DNA of 44,009 nucleotides from Burkholderiales bacterium (GCA_020248665.1 JADCHE010000009.1:1-44009), one strand, 5' to 3'. Shown: positions 28,306 through 38,428, numbered from the stretch's first letter. A program made the numbers and translations. Notes: generated from the sequence alone by a model not told the origin.

Positions 28306-31300
28306 CTAGCCCAGTTTCGCCCGCTGCTCGCGCAGCCGCGCGACCGTCGACTCGAAGCCCGCCAGCCGCTCGCGCTCCTGCGCGACGACCGCCGCCGGTG
28401 CGCGCTCGACGAAGTTCGCGTTGCCGAGCTTGACCGCCGCCTTGCGGATCTCCCCGTCGATGCGGGCGATCTCCTTGTCGAGCCGCTCGCGCTCGGCCGC
28501 CACGTCGATCTCGACCTTCAGCATCAGCCGGAAGTCGCCGACGATCTGCACCGGTGCGACCGTCTCGACGGGCAGCGCGTCGACGCACTCGACGCCGGCG
28601 AGCTTCGCGAGCACCTGCAGGTAGGGCGCGTGCGCGGCCGCGCGGCCGCGCGGGCCGGCGACCACCAGCGGCAGCTTCTGCGCCGGCGAGATGCCCATCT
28701 CGCCGCGCAGCGCCCGGCACGCGTCGACCATCGACTTGAGTTCGGCCACGACCGCCTCGCTTGCCGGGTCGATCTTCCCGGGCTCGGCGACCGGGAAGCG
28801 CTGCACGACGATCGAGTGGCGCCGCTCGGCGACCGCGGCCTCGAGCGCTTCGCCCTCGAGCCGCTGCACCCCGCGCTCGCCGTAGCGGTGCGCGAGCGGC
28901 GCAACCTTCTGCCAGAGTTCCTCGGTGATGAACGGGATCATCGGATGCGCGAGCCGCAGCGCGGTCTCGAGCACGCGCAGCAGCGTGCGGCGCGTGCCGC
29001 GCGCGACCGCCTCGTCGGTCGACGCGAGGTCGACCTTGGCGAGCTCGAGGTACCAGTCGCAGTACTCGTTCCAGACGAACTCGTAGATTGCGCGCGCGGC
29101 GTTGTCGAAGCGGTACTCGGCGAGCCCCTGCTCGACCTCGGCCTCGACGCGCTGCAGCCGCGAGGTGATCCAGCGCGACACCGGCGTGAAGTGCATGTAG
29201 CCGCCGGGCACGCACTGCTCGGCGGTGTGCGGCGCGAAGCCGCAGTCCTTCCCCTCGGTCTGCATCAGCACGAAGCGCGTCGCGTTCCAGAGCTTGTTGC
29301 AGAAGTTGCGGTAGCCCTCGCAGCGATTCAGGTCGAAGTTCAGCGTCCGCGCGAAGGTCGCGAGCGAGGCGAACGTGAAGCGCACCGCGTCGGCGCCATA
29401 GGCCGGGATGCCGCCAGGGTAGTTCTTGCGGATCTGCTTCTCGATGCGGGCCTTGTGGTCGTCGCGCAGCAGGCCGACGGTCGACTTCGCGAGCAGCGCG
29501 TCGAGCGTGATGCCGTCGATCAGGTCGAGCGGGTCGATCGTGTTGCCCTTGGACTTCGACATCTTCTGGCCTTCGGCGTCGCGCACGATGGCGTTGATGT
29601 AGACGTTGCGGAAGGGCGCTCGGCCGGTGAAGAAGGTGGTCATCATCACCATCCGGGCAACCCAGAAGAAGATGATGTCGAAGCCGGTGACGAGCACCGA
29701 CGAGGGCAGGTAGCGGTCGAGGTCGTCGGTGCGCGCGGGCCAGCCGAGCGCGGAGAAGGGCACCAGCGCCGACGAGAACCAGGTGTCCAGCACGTCGGGG
29801 TCGCGCACCAGCCCGCCCGCCCAGCCCGCGGCGGCGGCCTGCGCGAGGGCGGCCGCCTCGTCGCGCGCGACGAACACCGTGCCGTCGTGGATCGGCGCGC
29901 CCTGCGCGTCGGCCTTGTACCAGGCCGGGATCTGGTGGCCCCACCAGAGCTGGCGCGAGACGCACCAGTCCTGGATGTTCTGCATCCAGTGGTCGTAGGT
30001 GGTCCGCCAGTGCTCGGGCACGAAGCGCACTTGGCCGTCCGCGACGACCTGCAGGCACACGTCGGCGATCGATTGGCCGGGGAAGAACGCGTTGCCGTGG
30101 TCGCGCTTCGACATCGCGACGAACCACTGGTCGGTGAGCATCGGCTCGACGACGACGCCGGTGCGCGCCGAGCGCGGCACCTGCAGCCGGTGCGGCTTCT
30201 CGGAGACCAGCAGGCCGGCCGACTGCAGATCGTGCACGATCCGCTGGCGTGCCTCGTAGCGGTCGAGTCCGCGGTAGGCGCGCGGCGCCTCGTCCGACAC
30301 CGTCGCCGTCTTGGTCAGCACCGAGATCGCCGCGAGCCCGTGGCGCTCGCCGACCTGCCGGTCGTTGAAGTCGTGCGCCGGCGTGATCTTCACGCAGCCG
30401 GTGCCGAAGGCCGGGTCGACGTAGGTGTCTGCGACGATCGGGATCTCGCGCCAGGACGCGGCGTCGAGCGGCGCATCGGAGGACAGCGGCAGCCGCGCGC
30501 GGCGCCCCACCAGCGGCGCCCAGCGCGGGTCGTCGGGGTGCACGGCGATCGCGGTGTCGCCGAGCATCGTCTCGGGGCGCGTCGTCGCGACGACCAGCGC
30601 GTCGACGACGACGGTGCGTGCGGGCTCGGACTCGGTCGCGGGCAGACTCACCGTCACCGGCTCGCCGGCGAGCGGATAGCGGATTTCCCAGATCCGGCCG
30701 TCCTCCTCCTCGCTGTCGACCTCGAGGTCGGATACGGCGGTCTGCAGTGTCGGGTCCCAGTTCACCAGCCGCTTGCCGCGGTAGACCAGGCCCTGCTCGT
30801 GCAGCGCGACGAACACCTCGAGGACGGCCGCGCTCATCGACGCGTCCATCGTGAAGTAGCCAGCGCGCGCACCGTCGGCGTCGGCGTAGTCCCAGTTGGC
30901 CGACGCGCCCATCCGGCGCATCTGGCCGATGATCGTCGCGCCCGACTGCTGCTTCCACGCCCAGACGCGCTCGAGGAACGCCTCGCGGCCGAGGTCGTGC
31001 CGTGTCAGGCCCTGCGCCTGCAGCTGGCGCTCGACGACCACCTGCGTCGCGATGCCCGCGTGGTCGGTGCCGACGACCCAGTTGACGTCGGCCCCCTTCA
31101 TCCGCTGCCAGCGCACCAGCGTGTCCATCAGCGTCTGCTGGAACGCGTGGCCCATGTGCAGCGTGCCGGTCACGTTCGGCGGCGGCAGCTGGATGCAGTA
31201 GCCGGAGGCGAGCGCCGACAGGCCCTCGCCGCTCGCCGGTGCGCCCGAGTGCGCCTGCGCGAACAGCCCGCGCGACTCCCACAGCGGGTACCACCGCGCC

Positions 31301-31371
31301 TCGATCGCGGCGGGCTCGAAACTCTTGGCGAGCGCAGCGTCGGCCGCGCCCTGCGGTTGCGGGGCGTTCAT
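28306..31371 (-). CDS. valS: Valine--tRNA ligase
   Basis: 1021 aa class I synthetase. The HIGH-type motif is HMGH (72-75) in [15 protein letters not shown], and KMSKS lies at 603-607 (KMSKSKGN). The CP1 editing domain is intact, including [23 protein letters not shown]. The anticodon-binding domain follows, and the C-terminal coiled coil ([29 protein letters not shown]) is the ValRS tRNA-core binding arm. It is somewhat longer than E. coli ValS, in part from an N-terminal extension (residues 1-17). Gene order pepA-holC-small gene-valS is a known betaproteobacterial arrangement. Confidence 0.98.
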   Translation of the reverse strand: MNAPQPQGAADAALAKSFEPAAIEARWYPLWESRGLFAQAHSGAPASGEGLSALASGYCIQLPPPNVTGTLHMGHAFQQTLMDTLVRWQRMKGADVNWVVGTDHAGIATQVVVERQLQAQGLTRHDLGREAFLERVWAWKQQSGATIIGQMRRMGASANWDYADADGARAGYFTMDASMSAAVLEVFVALHEQGLVYRGKRLVNWDPTLQTAVSDLEVDSEEEDGRIWEIRYPLAGEPVTVSLPATESEPARTVVVDALVVATTRPETMLGDTAIAVHPDDPRWAPLVGRRARLPLSSDAPLDAASWREIPIVADTYVDPAFGTGCVKITPAHDFNDRQVGERHGLAAISVLTKTATVSDEAPRAYRGLDRYEARQRIVHDLQSAGLLVSEKPHRLQVPRSARTGVVVEPMLTDQWFVAMSKRDHGNAFFPGQSIADVCLQVVADGQVRFVPEHWRTTYDHWMQNIQDWCVSRQLWWGHQIPAWYKADAQGAPIHDGTVFVARDEAAALAQAAAAGWAGGLVRDPDVLDTWFSSALVPFSALGWPARTDDLDRYLPSSVLVTGFDIIFFWVARMVMMTTFFTGRAPFRNVYINAIVRDAEGQKMSKSKGNTIDPLDLIDGITLDALLAKSTVGLLRDDHKARIEKQIRKNYPGGIPAYGADAVRFTFASLATFARTLNFDLNRCEGYRNFCNKLWNATRFVLMQTEGKDCGFAPHTAEQCVPGGYMHFTPVSRWITSRLQRVEAEVEQGLAEYRFDNAARAIYEFVWNEYCDWYLELAKVDLASTDEAVARGTRRTLLRVLETALRLAHPMIPFITEELWQKVAPLAHRYGERGVQRLEGEALEAAVAERRHSIVVQRFPVAEPGKIDPASEAVVAELKSMVDACRALRGEMGISPAQKLPLVVAGPRGRAAAHAPYLQVLAKLAGVECVDALPVETVAPVQIVGDFRLMLKVEIDVAAERERLDKEIARIDGEIRKAAVKLGNANFVERAPAAVVAQERERLAGFESTVARLREQRAKLG

Positions 31372-31402
31372 GGGATGGGGGCGGGAGACCGGGAAGCCGC
31401 CG

Positions 31403-31408
31403 ATTATA
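31403..31408 (-). promoter_or_regulatory. Probable valS promoter, -10 element
   Basis: A perfect TATAAT on the minus strand, 32 nt upstream of the valS ATG, in otherwise extremely G+C-rich sequence. No -35 resembling TTGACA is visible at the expected distance, so it may depend on an activator or be weak. Confidence 0.45.
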
Positions 31409-31444
31409 GGCCGCGCGCCGGGGCCGGCCGGCGGGCGGCCACGC

Positions 31445-31855
31445 TCAGGACGCGGTCCCGGAACGGCGGGCGATCTCGGCGTGCACGCGGGTGATCTCCT
31501 CGGTGACCGCGCGGGCGACGATGTCGCGCATCATCTGCGACAGCGAGGCGCGCAGCTCCGAGGCGAGCGACTCGGCGGCGCGGTCGACCACGGCCTGCAG
31601 CGACTCGCGCATCTGCGCATCGAGCAGCGCCTGCGAGCGGCGCGTCAGCCGCTCGGTCACGTTCTCGCGCACCCGCTCCGCGAGCTCGGCCCAGTCGACG
31701 TCGTCGAGCGACTTCGGCAGGTCCTGCGCGACGTAGCGCGGCACCTGCACGATCTCGGTCAGCATCGGGATCGCCGCGTCCCGGGTGGGCGCCTTCGGCG
31801 CGGGCGCACGGGCATCGGGCGACACGGGCTCGTCGGGGCGGGAGGAGTCGGCCAT
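31445..31855 (-). CDS. DUF2486-like small protein between holC and valS
   Basis: 136 aa. A disordered Pro/Ala/Asp-rich start (1-25) precedes [13 protein letters not shown], which resembles the (S/A)IPxLTEVV block of DUF2486 proteins found at this locus in Burkholderia. The rest (about 50-130) is charged and likely helical or coiled coil ([56 protein letters not shown]). Function unknown. It lies 23 nt after holC on the same strand, in the same operon. Assignment to DUF2486 rests on the short motif and the location. Confidence 0.75.
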   Translation of the reverse strand: MADSSRPDEPVSPDARAPAPKAPTRDAAIPMLTEIVQVPRYVAQDLPKSLDDVDWAELAERVRENVTERLTRRSQALLDAQMRESLQAVVDRAAESLASELRASLSQMMRDIVARAVTEEITRVHAEIARRSGTAS

Positions 31856-31878
31856 CGGGTACGCCCTTCGATTCGGCC

Positions 31879-32310
31879 TCAGCGCCGCTCCGCGGCGCCG
31901 ACCTCGTGCTTCTCGAGCGGATAGCCGCGGTCGCGGTAGAAGCGCCAGCGCTCGCGGCCGCGTACGCGGTCGTCCTCGCCACCGCCGACCACCTCGATCA
32001 GCCGCTCGAAGCGCGCGAAGCCCTCGGGCAGGCCGTCGCCGAGGTTGACCAGCACCTCGTGCCAGGGCAGCGCGTCGGCGGCCGTGGTGAGCACCACCGG
32101 GGTCTCGCAGGCGAGCGCGTCGCTCGCCATCACGTGAGGCACGAAGTCCTGCGGCGAGAACGTCCACAGTGCCTCGTCGAAGGCCTTCAGGCGCACCGGG
32201 TCGTCGCAGCAGACGACCACGTGCTGTCTCGCGCGGAAGATCTTGCGCACCAGCCGGCAGCCGTAGTCGAGCGTATCGGCGTCGACCAGGTGGAAGTCGA
32301 TCCGGGTCAT
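31879..32310 (-). CDS. holC: DNA polymerase III chi subunit
   Basis: 143 aa. Start MTRIDFHLVDADTLDYGCRLVRKIF and the blocks FSPQDFVPHVMASDA and TPVVLTT match HolC, which links the clamp loader (through psi) to single-strand binding protein at the replication fork. GFARFERLIEVV and RERWRFYRDRGYPLEKHEV form the usual C-terminus. It follows pepA by 35 nt. Confidence 0.92.
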   Translation of the reverse strand: MTRIDFHLVDADTLDYGCRLVRKIFRARQHVVVCCDDPVRLKAFDEALWTFSPQDFVPHVMASDALACETPVVLTTAADALPWHEVLVNLGDGLPEGFARFERLIEVVGGGEDDRVRGRERWRFYRDRGYPLEKHEVGAAERR

Positions 32311-32345
32311 CGCGCGGAGCCCGCTGCGCGCCGAGCCGGCGACGC

Positions 32346-33827
32346 TCAGGCCGCGCCGGCCCGTCCGAGCACGAAGCGCGTCAGCAGCGGCACCGGGCGC
32401 GCGCTCGAGCCCTTGGCCGCGCCCGACTTCCAGGCGGTGCCGGCGATGTCGAGGTGCGCCCATTCGTAGGCCTTCGCGAAGCGCGCGAGGAAGCAGGCGG
32501 CGGTGATCGAGCCGCCGGCGCGACCGCCGACGTTCGCGACATCGGCGAAGTTCGACTTCAGCGCGTCCTGGTACTCGTCGTCGAGCGGCATCCTCCAGCA
32601 CGGGTCGGCCGAGTCGCGGCCGGCGGCCGAGAGTTCGGCGGCGAGCGCATCGCTCTTCGTGAACAGGCCCGAATGGTGGTGCCCGAGGGCGATCACGCAT
32701 GCGCCGGTGAGCGTCGCGATGTCGACGACCGCGGCCGGCTTGAAGCGCTCGACGTAGGTCAGCGCATCGCACAGGATCAGCCGCCCCTCGGCGTCGGTGT
32801 TCAGGATCTCGATCGTCTGGCCCGACATGCTGGTCACGACATCACCTGGCCGCGTCGCGGTGCCCGAGGGCATGTTCTCGCAGGCTGCTATCACGCCGAT
32901 CAGGTTGACTTTCGGCTTCAGCTCGGCGATCGCGCGCATCGTGCCCAGCACCGACGCCGCGCCGCACATGTCGAACTTCATCTCGTCCATCTCGGCGGCC
33001 GGCTTGATCGAGATGCCGCCGGTGTCGAAGGTGATGCCCTTGCCGACGAGGACGATCGGCGCCTGCTTCGGGCCAGCGCCGTCGTAGCGCATCACGACGA
33101 GCTTCGGCGCCAGCGCCGAGCCCTGCGCGACCGCCAGCAGCGAGCCCATCTTGAGGGCCTCCATCTGCTTGCGTTCGAGCACCTCGACCTTGAGGCCGTG
33201 CTCGCGGCCGAGCTTCTTCGCGGCGTCGGCGAGGTAGGCCGGCGTGCAGACGTTGCCCGGCAGGTTGCCGAGGTCCTTCGCGAGGTCCATGCCGCCGGCG
33301 AGCGCGGTCGCGGCCTTGAGCTCGGCCCCGATCGCGGCAGCCTGCGCGCGGTCGCAGCCGAACGCGATCGCGTGCGGGCCCCGCGGCGACGCGTCGCGCT
33401 TGCTCTTCATGCGCTCGAAGCGGTAGGCCGCTTCGCGGGCCGCGAGCGCCAGCGCGCGCGCCTTCCAGCGCAGGTCGCGCCCGGCGACCTCGACCTCGCC
33501 GAGCCACGACACCGCGTCCTTCGCGCCGGTCGCGGCGAGCGCGCGCACCACCGCCCGGGCGGCGTCCGAGAAGGCCTTCTCGGGCACGATCGCCTCGTCG
33601 CCGACCGATACCAGCAGCGCGCGCTCGACCGCGCCGCCGAGGCCGACCAGCAGCGTCGAGCCGGCCTTCGCGGGCAGGTCGCCGCGCGCGAGCGCCGCGT
33701 CGATCGCGCCGCCCGCCTGCGCGTCGATCGCGCGGGCCGCTGCGCCGGGCTTGCCGGCGTGCACCGCGACGATCGCGCAGCCGGTGCGGGTCTTCTCGGG
33801 CGCGGAGGTCTTCGTGCTAAATTGCAT
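32346..33827 (-). CDS. pepA: Leucyl aminopeptidase (M17)
   Basis: 493 aa. The C-terminal catalytic domain has all metal ligands and active-site residues: K263, D268 and K275 ([15 protein letters not shown]), D286, D345 and E347 (NTDAEGR) and R349; these are offset by seven from the E. coli PepA numbering. It is a cytosolic hexameric peptidase that removes N-terminal residues, with two metal ions per subunit. In E. coli PepA also binds DNA in Xer recombination, which is not testable here. First gene of pepA-holC-DUF2486-like, divergent from lptF. Confidence 0.96.
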   Translation of the reverse strand: MQFSTKTSAPEKTRTGCAIVAVHAGKPGAAARAIDAQAGGAIDAALARGDLPAKAGSTLLVGLGGAVERALLVSVGDEAIVPEKAFSDAARAVVRALAATGAKDAVSWLGEVEVAGRDLRWKARALALAAREAAYRFERMKSKRDASPRGPHAIAFGCDRAQAAAIGAELKAATALAGGMDLAKDLGNLPGNVCTPAYLADAAKKLGREHGLKVEVLERKQMEALKMGSLLAVAQGSALAPKLVVMRYDGAGPKQAPIVLVGKGITFDTGGISIKPAAEMDEMKFDMCGAASVLGTMRAIAELKPKVNLIGVIAACENMPSGTATRPGDVVTSMSGQTIEILNTDAEGRLILCDALTYVERFKPAAVVDIATLTGACVIALGHHHSGLFTKSDALAAELSAAGRDSADPCWRMPLDDEYQDALKSNFADVANVGGRAGGSITAACFLARFAKAYEWAHLDIAGTAWKSGAAKGSSARPVPLLTRFVLGRAGAA

Positions 33828-33880
33828 TGCGGCTCGTCCTGGGCTCGTGGGTCCGGCGTCGGCGACCCCGGGCGGGGCCG

Positions 33881-33888
33881 ATTATAAG
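33881..33888 (-). promoter_or_regulatory. -10 element between pepA and lptF
   Basis: On the minus strand positions 33886-33881 read TATAAT, a perfect -10 located 54 nt before pepA. On the plus strand the same patch gives TATAAG (33883-33888), 88 nt before lptF, so it could serve both divergent units. No good -35 is seen for either. Confidence 0.42.
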
Positions 33889-33975
33889 CGAGCCGCCCAT
33901 CGCCGACCGCGCGCCGGCCCGGCCCGCAGCCATCCCCGTCGTCGCCCGCGCCGCCATCCGACTCCCAGCCCACCG

Positions 33976-35094
33976 ATGCTGTTCACGAGGGCCCTCCGCC
34001 GCGACCTGATCAACCTCGCGGGCGCCGTCTTCGCGACGCTGTTCACGATCATGGTCACCACGACGCTGATCCGGCTGCTCGGCGGGGCGGCGTCGAACCG
34101 CGTGGCCACCGCCGACGTGCTGCCGCTGATCGCGTTCGCATCGATCAACTACGTGCCGATCCTGCTCGTGCTCACCGTCTACGTGACGGTGCTGATGTCG
34201 CTGTCGCGTGCCTACCGCGACTCCGAGATGGTGATCTGGTTCGCGAGCGGGCAGGGGCTCGGCGCGTGGATCCGGCCGGTGCTCGGGTTCGCCGCGCCCT
34301 TCGTGCTCGTCATCGCCGTGGTCGCGTTCGTCGTCGGACCGTGGGCCAACCGGCAGGCCGCCGAGTACCGGCAGCGCTTCGAGCAGCGCGAGGACGTGTC
34401 GCAGGTGTCGGCCGGGCAGTTCCGCGAGTCGGCCGGCGCGAACCGCGTGTTCTTCGTCGAGTCGATCAGCGAGGACCAGTCCGAGGTCCGCAACGTGTTC
34501 GTCACCCAGTTCAAGGACGGCAAGCTGACGGTGGTCGCGTCCTCCGGCGGGCGCATCGTCGCCGAGGGCGACGGCGAGCGTTTCCTCGTGCTCGAGGACG
34601 GGCGGCGCTGGGACGGGCCGTGGGGCGGCAGCGAGTTCCGGCTGATGGAGTTCGAGCGCTATGGCGTGCGGCTCGAATCGAAGGGCTCGGCGCTCGCGGA
34701 CCAGTCGGCGCGCCTCAAGACCACGTGGGATCTCGTGTCCGATCCGACGCCCGCGCACCTCGGCGAGTTCGTCTGGCGCTTCGGGCTGCCGGTGTCCGGG
34801 GTCACGGTCGCGCTGCTGGCGATCCCGCTCGCCTTCGTGAATCCGCGGGTCGGCCAGTCGCTCAACCTCGTGGTCGCCGTGCTGATCTACGTGATCTACA
34901 ACAACCTGAACGGCCTGTCGCAGGCCTGGGTCGCGCAGGGCAAGCTGCCGTTCGCCGCGGGCCTGCTCACGACCCACGCGGTGGTGCTCGCGATCGCGGC
35001 GTGGCTCTTCTGGCGGCGCACCTCGCTGGTCCGGCTGTGGCCCCCCTGGCCGCGCCGCGCCGCGCCGCCGGCGGGCGCGGGGACCGCGCCGTGA
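33976..35094 (+). CDS. lptF: LPS export ABC transporter permease LptF
   Basis: 372 aa. The LptF/YjgP fold is visible: N-terminal membrane helices (about 15-36, 52-75, 100-120), a periplasmic beta-jellyroll (about 130-265) and C-terminal helices (about 275-345). LVVAVLIYVIYNNL near the end and ALAIPLAF-like RVGQSLN sequences fit the family. With LptG and the ATPase LptB it extracts lipopolysaccharide from the inner membrane. The ATG is chosen from the family start (MLFTRALRRDL). lptG overlaps its stop by 4 nt. Confidence 0.93.
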   Translation: MLFTRALRRDLINLAGAVFATLFTIMVTTTLIRLLGGAASNRVATADVLPLIAFASINYVPILLVLTVYVTVLMSLSRAYRDSEMVIWFASGQGLGAWIRPVLGFAAPFVLVIAVVAFVVGPWANRQAAEYRQRFEQREDVSQVSAGQFRESAGANRVFFVESISEDQSEVRNVFVTQFKDGKLTVVASSGGRIVAEGDGERFLVLEDGRRWDGPWGGSEFRLMEFERYGVRLESKGSALADQSARLKTTWDLVSDPTPAHLGEFVWRFGLPVSGVTVALLAIPLAFVNPRVGQSLNLVVAVLIYVIYNNLNGLSQAWVAQGKLPFAAGLLTTHAVVLAIAAWLFWRRTSLVRLWPPWPRRAAPPAGAGTAP

Positions 35095-36224
35095 CCGTCG
35101 TCGGACGCTACCTCGCCCGCGAGATCGCGCTCGGCGTGGTGTTCGTGCTGTTCGGCTTCCTCGCGCTGTTCGCGTTCTTCGACCTCGTCAACGAGCTCGA
35201 CGACCTCGGCCGCGGTGCCTACCGGATCCAGCACGCGATCGCCTACGTCGCGCTGACGCTGCCGAGCCACGTCTACGAGCTGATGCCGATCGCCGCGTTG
35301 ATCGGCGCGATCTACGCGCTCGCGCAGTTCGCGTCGCACTCGGAGTTCACCGCGATGCGTGCGGCCGGCATGGGCCGCACGCTCGCGCTGCGCGGCGTGC
35401 TCGCGGTCGCGGCGGTGTTCGCGCTGCTGACCGCGCTGATCGGCGAGGTGGTCGCGCCGCCGGCGGAGCGGCTCGCGCAGAGCGTGAGGCTGTCGGCGAT
35501 CGGCACCGCGATCGGCGGCCAGTTCCGCTCGGGCATGTGGATCAAGGACACGCTGCGCGACGCGCAGGGCCAGCCCGAGGTGGTGCGCTTCGTCAACGTC
35601 GGCGCGCTGCAGCCGGACGCGTCGCTCGAGAACCTGCAGATCTTCGAGTTCGATCCCGACTTCACGCTGCGCGCGATCATCCGCGCCAAGCGCGCGGTGC
35701 ACGACGGCGCCTCGGCGTGGCGGCTGTCCGACATCGAGGAGACGCGCTTCGAGTCGGGCCAGACGCTCGACCGGCTTCCGACGCTGCGCACCCGGATCGT
35801 CAAGGAGGCCTCGCGCGACTGGCCCTCGGACCTCGGCCCGGACATCTTCCGCGTCGCGATGCTCCAGCCCGACCGGATGTCGCTGATCGGCCTGGTGCGC
35901 TATACGCAGCACCTGAAGGAGAACCGGCAGAACGCCGAGCGCTACGAGATCGCGCTGTGGAGGAAGATCGTCTATCCGCTCGCGGTGATCGTGATGATGA
36001 CGCTCGCGCTGCCCTTCGGCTACCTGCAGGTCCGCGCGGGCAGCATCGGGTACAAGGTGTTCGCGGGCATCATGCTCGGCGTGGCCTTCCACTTCATGAA
36101 CGGACTGTTCTCGCACCTAGGCCTGCTCAACACCTGGCCGGCATGGCTGTCGGTCAGCATCCCGAGCCTGTTCGCGCTCGCGGTCGCGATGGCGATGCTC
36201 GGCCGTGTCGGGCGGATGCGATGA
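35091..36224 (+). CDS. lptG: LPS export ABC transporter permease LptG
   Basis: 377 aa, GTG start within the lptF stop (GTGA). VVGRYLAREIALGVVFVLFGFLALFAFFDLVNELDDLG is the typical LptG first helix. ALIGAIYALAQFASHSEFTAMRAAGMG contains the coupling-helix region that contacts LptB. The periplasmic jellyroll lies at about 120-265, then four C-terminal helices (ALPFGYLQVRAGSIGYKVFAGIMLG). It is the second half of the LptF/LptG pair and its stop overlaps cbiX. Confidence 0.95.
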   Translation: MTVVGRYLAREIALGVVFVLFGFLALFAFFDLVNELDDLGRGAYRIQHAIAYVALTLPSHVYELMPIAALIGAIYALAQFASHSEFTAMRAAGMGRTLALRGVLAVAAVFALLTALIGEVVAPPAERLAQSVRLSAIGTAIGGQFRSGMWIKDTLRDAQGQPEVVRFVNVGALQPDASLENLQIFEFDPDFTLRAIIRAKRAVHDGASAWRLSDIEETRFESGQTLDRLPTLRTRIVKEASRDWPSDLGPDIFRVAMLQPDRMSLIGLVRYTQHLKENRQNAERYEIALWRKIVYPLAVIVMMTLALPFGYLQVRAGSIGYKVFAGIMLGVAFHFMNGLFSHLGLLNTWPAWLSVSIPSLFALAVAMAMLGRVGRMR

Positions 36225-36670
36225 GCGCGCACGAGGTCCGTACCGGGCTGGTGCTGTTCGGCCACGGTGCGCGCGACCCGCGCTGGGCCGACACGATGGC
36301 GGCGATCGCCGCGCGCGTGGCCGAGCTGTCGCCCGGCGTGCCGGTCCGGCCGGCGTTCCTCGAGTTCATGTCGCCCGACCTCGCCGGCGCGATCGACGCG
36401 CTGGTTGCCGAGGGCGCGCGCGCGATCGTCGTCGCGCCGGTGTTCCTCGCGTCGGGTGGCCACGTGCTGCGCGACCTGCCGGCGCGGCTCGACAAGATCG
36501 CGCAGCGCCACCCCGGCCTCGCGGTGCGCGTGGAGTCCGCGCTCGGCGGCCTGCCGTCGGTCGTCGACGCGATGGCGCGCCACTGCGTCGGCGCCCTGGT
36601 CGCGACCCCTGCGCCGATCGATGCACCGATCCGAGGCCCGGGGCACGAAAAAGGGGTGGACGGGCCGTGA
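36221..36670 (+). CDS. cbiX: CbiX-type sirohydrochlorin chelatase, single domain
   Basis: 149 aa. LVLFGHGARDPRWADTM contains the conserved metal-binding His of CbiX/CbiK chelatases. A second motif is APVFLASGGHVLRDLP, whose His is the other ligand. Such short CbiX proteins form dimers and insert cobalt, nickel or iron into sirohydrochlorin. The last 20 residues (PIDAPIRGPGHEKG) are not part of the fold. ATGA overlap with lptG suggests cotranscription without a functional link. The 3' end overlaps the likely promoter of the candidate sRNA. Confidence 0.88.
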   Translation: MSAHEVRTGLVLFGHGARDPRWADTMAAIAARVAELSPGVPVRPAFLEFMSPDLAGAIDALVAEGARAIVVAPVFLASGGHVLRDLPARLDKIAQRHPGLAVRVESALGGLPSVVDAMARHCVGALVATPAPIDAPIRGPGHEKGVDGP

Positions 36671-36685
36671 CAGCTTCGTTACCAT
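36657..36685 (+). promoter_or_regulatory. Candidate promoter of the downstream small RNA
   Basis: TGGACG (36657-36662), 17 nt, TACCAT (36680-36685): each matches four of six consensus bases, predicting a start near 36692. GTGACA (36667-36672) is a better -35 but has no good -10 at usual spacing. Confidence 0.4.
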
Positions 36686-36691
36686 CCTGCG

Positions 36692-36797
36692 CAATCTCGG
36701 GGCCGTCGCGACCGGCTCCCTGAACCGAGTATCGAGGAGGAGGAGAGGCAGCGACGCTGCCATTTCAAGGCGCACGGTGACGTGCGCCTTTTTCTTT
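36692..36797 (+). ncRNA. Candidate small RNA with exposed GGAGG-rich tract and intrinsic terminator
   Basis: Between cbiX and the glycosyltransferase gene the sequence folds into three stems without coding potential. Stem 1 pairs CTCGG (36696-36700) with CCGAG (36725-36729) and has an inner GCCG/CGGC. Next comes an unpaired purine run GAGGAGGAGGAGAGG (36734-36748), then stem 2 GGCAGC-GAC-GCTGCC (36747-36761), the linker ATTTCAA and a perfect terminator stem. The run holds overlapping Shine-Dalgarno-like GGAGG units, yet no start codon follows at usable spacing. From memory this resembles a betaproteobacterial 'toxic small RNA' family described in Rfam; I could not check. Alternative: a leader of the downstream gene ended by an attenuator. 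Confidence 0.62.
36769..36797 (+). terminator. Strong intrinsic terminator
   Basis: Perfect 8-bp stem GGCGCACG / CGTGCGCC with a GTGA tetraloop, followed by TTTTTCTTT. It would end the candidate sRNA and any readthrough from lptFG-cbiX, 35 nt before the next start codon. Confidence 0.92.
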
Positions 36798-36832
36798 GAC
36801 CCCGACCACCGGTCGACGATCCTCCCGACCCG

Positions 36833-38428
36833 ATGCGACCGTTCCCGACCCTCCGTGCCGACGATGCCGACGCGTGGCGCCGGACCTTCGTCGCCGCGCT
36901 CGCGGTCGCCACGCTGTTCCGCGCATGGCTGTCCTGGGCACTGCCGTTCACCGGCGACGAGGCCTACTTCTACTTCTGGGGCAAGAACCCTGACTGGGGC
37001 TTCTACGACCATCCGCCGATGGTCGGCTGGTGGCTCGCCGCGCTCGCGTCGATCTCCGAGCACCCGGCCGTGCTGCGGCTGCCCGCGCTGCTCGTGCCGA
37101 TCGGCATCGCGCTCGCGACGCGCGTGCTGCTCGCGCCGTGGGGCGCGGTGGTCTCGTACGGAGCGGCCACGCTGGTCGTGCTCGCGCCGCTCAACGCCGT
37201 CAACGTCGCGATCACCACCGACATCCCGCTGGTGGCCTTCGCGTTCCTCGCGATGGTCGCCTACCTGCGCGCGCTGCGCACCGGCCGCTCGAGCGACTAC
37301 CTGCTCGCCGGGTTGATGCTGTCCGGCGCGCTGCTGTCGAAGTACTTCGCCGGCATGCTCGCGCTCGCGATCGGCGGGCACCGGCTGGTCTCGCGCGCAC
37401 CGGGCCGCTGGCGCGGGTTCGCGCTGCTCGTGATCGGCAGCCTGCCCGCGGCCGCGGTGCAGATCGCATGGAACGCGGCGAACTGCTGGCCGAACGTGAT
37501 GTTCAACCTGATCAACCGCCACGACGGCGGCGCGGGCCCCTCATGGCGCACGCCGCTGCTGTACGCGGCGACGCTCGCGTACACGGTCGGCGTGCCGGTG
37601 CTGTGGGGGTTGCTGCGCGGACGACGCGGCGCCGACGCGCTCGGCGGCGCGGCGGGCCGCGAACGCGACGGTGCGCTCGCCTGGATGACCGCACTGCCCT
37701 ACGGCCTCTTCGCGGCGCTCTCGGTGGTCAAGACGATCGGCCTGCACTGGCTCGCCGCGTTCGTCGCGCCCGCGACCTGGCTGTATGCGCTGCGCGCCGG
37801 TGCCTTGGGGCCGGACGCGGCGGCGCGCCGGCTGGGCGTCGCGCTGCGGGTCGCGCTCGCGGTCGCGGCGCTCCACTGGATCGCGATCCTCGTGCTCGCC
37901 GCGTTGCCGACCGAGCGCTTCGCGAAGTGGCGCTCCTACCCCGGACTCGTGATGACCGTGCACGCGGACGAGTTGCTCGCGAAGCTCGAGCCCTGGCGCG
38001 CGAACCACACGTGGGCGACCGACGGCTACTCGCCGTCTGTGACGCTGTCCTTCGCCGACCGCGCCCGGCGCGACAACCGCACCGACCGCATCATCGTGTT
38101 CGGCCCGGCGTCGAGCCACGCGCGGCACGACGACATCCTCACCGACTTCCGGGCGCTCGACGGCCGCGACGTGCTGCTGATCCTGAAGAACGGCCCGCCC
38201 GAGCCGGGCCGCTGGGAGCCGTACTTCGAGCGCGTCGAGCGGCACGTGGTCGAGGTCCGGGGCGCGCGCTTCCACCTCGTGCGCGGCATCGGCCTGCGCT
38301 ACGAGCGCTACCGCGACGACGTGCTCGAGGCGGTCCGGCAGCGCTGGTACGCGGTGCCCGCGTGGCTGCCCGCGGGGCCGTGCTATTTTTGCGACCGGTA
38401 CTTCCCGGACCGGGCCTGCCACCGTTGA
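36833..38428 (+). CDS. Glycosyltransferase family 39-like membrane protein (ArnT/PMT type)
   Basis: 531 aa. N-terminal LPFTGDEAYFYFWGKNPDWGFYDHPPMVGWW has the acidic DE pair typical of the first periplasmic loop of GT39/PMT_2 enzymes, which transfer sugars from polyprenyl-phosphate donors. About ten hydrophobic segments run to around residue 350. A soluble C-terminal part (about 370-531) includes TDGYSPSVTLSFADRARRDNRTDRIIVFGP. Near the end CYFCDRYFPDRAC carries three cysteines. The acceptor is unknown; lipid A or another envelope glycan is likely. The following gene, which may make a polyprenyl-phosphate sugar donor, overlaps its stop (TTGA), supporting a shared pathway. No good ribosome site is seen at its ATG. 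Confidence 0.85.
   Translation: MRPFPTLRADDADAWRRTFVAALAVATLFRAWLSWALPFTGDEAYFYFWGKNPDWGFYDHPPMVGWWLAALASISEHPAVLRLPALLVPIGIALATRVLLAPWGAVVSYGAATLVVLAPLNAVNVAITTDIPLVAFAFLAMVAYLRALRTGRSSDYLLAGLMLSGALLSKYFAGMLALAIGGHRLVSRAPGRWRGFALLVIGSLPAAAVQIAWNAANCWPNVMFNLINRHDGGAGPSWRTPLLYAATLAYTVGVPVLWGLLRGRRGADALGGAAGRERDGALAWMTALPYGLFAALSVVKTIGLHWLAAFVAPATWLYALRAGALGPDAAARRLGVALRVALAVAALHWIAILVLAALPTERFAKWRSYPGLVMTVHADELLAKLEPWRANHTWATDGYSPSVTLSFADRARRDNRTDRIIVFGPASSHARHDDILTDFRALDGRDVLLILKNGPPEPGRWEPYFERVERHVVEVRGARFHLVRGIGLRYERYRDDVLEAVRQRWYAVPAWLPAGPCYFCDRYFPDRACHR

Noticed and set aside
36692-36797. Riboswitch (for example SAH or cobalamin type) in the cbiX-GT39 spacer
   Set aside because: I could not match known riboswitch core motifs, and a strong terminator separates it from the downstream gene, which has no metabolic link to such ligands.
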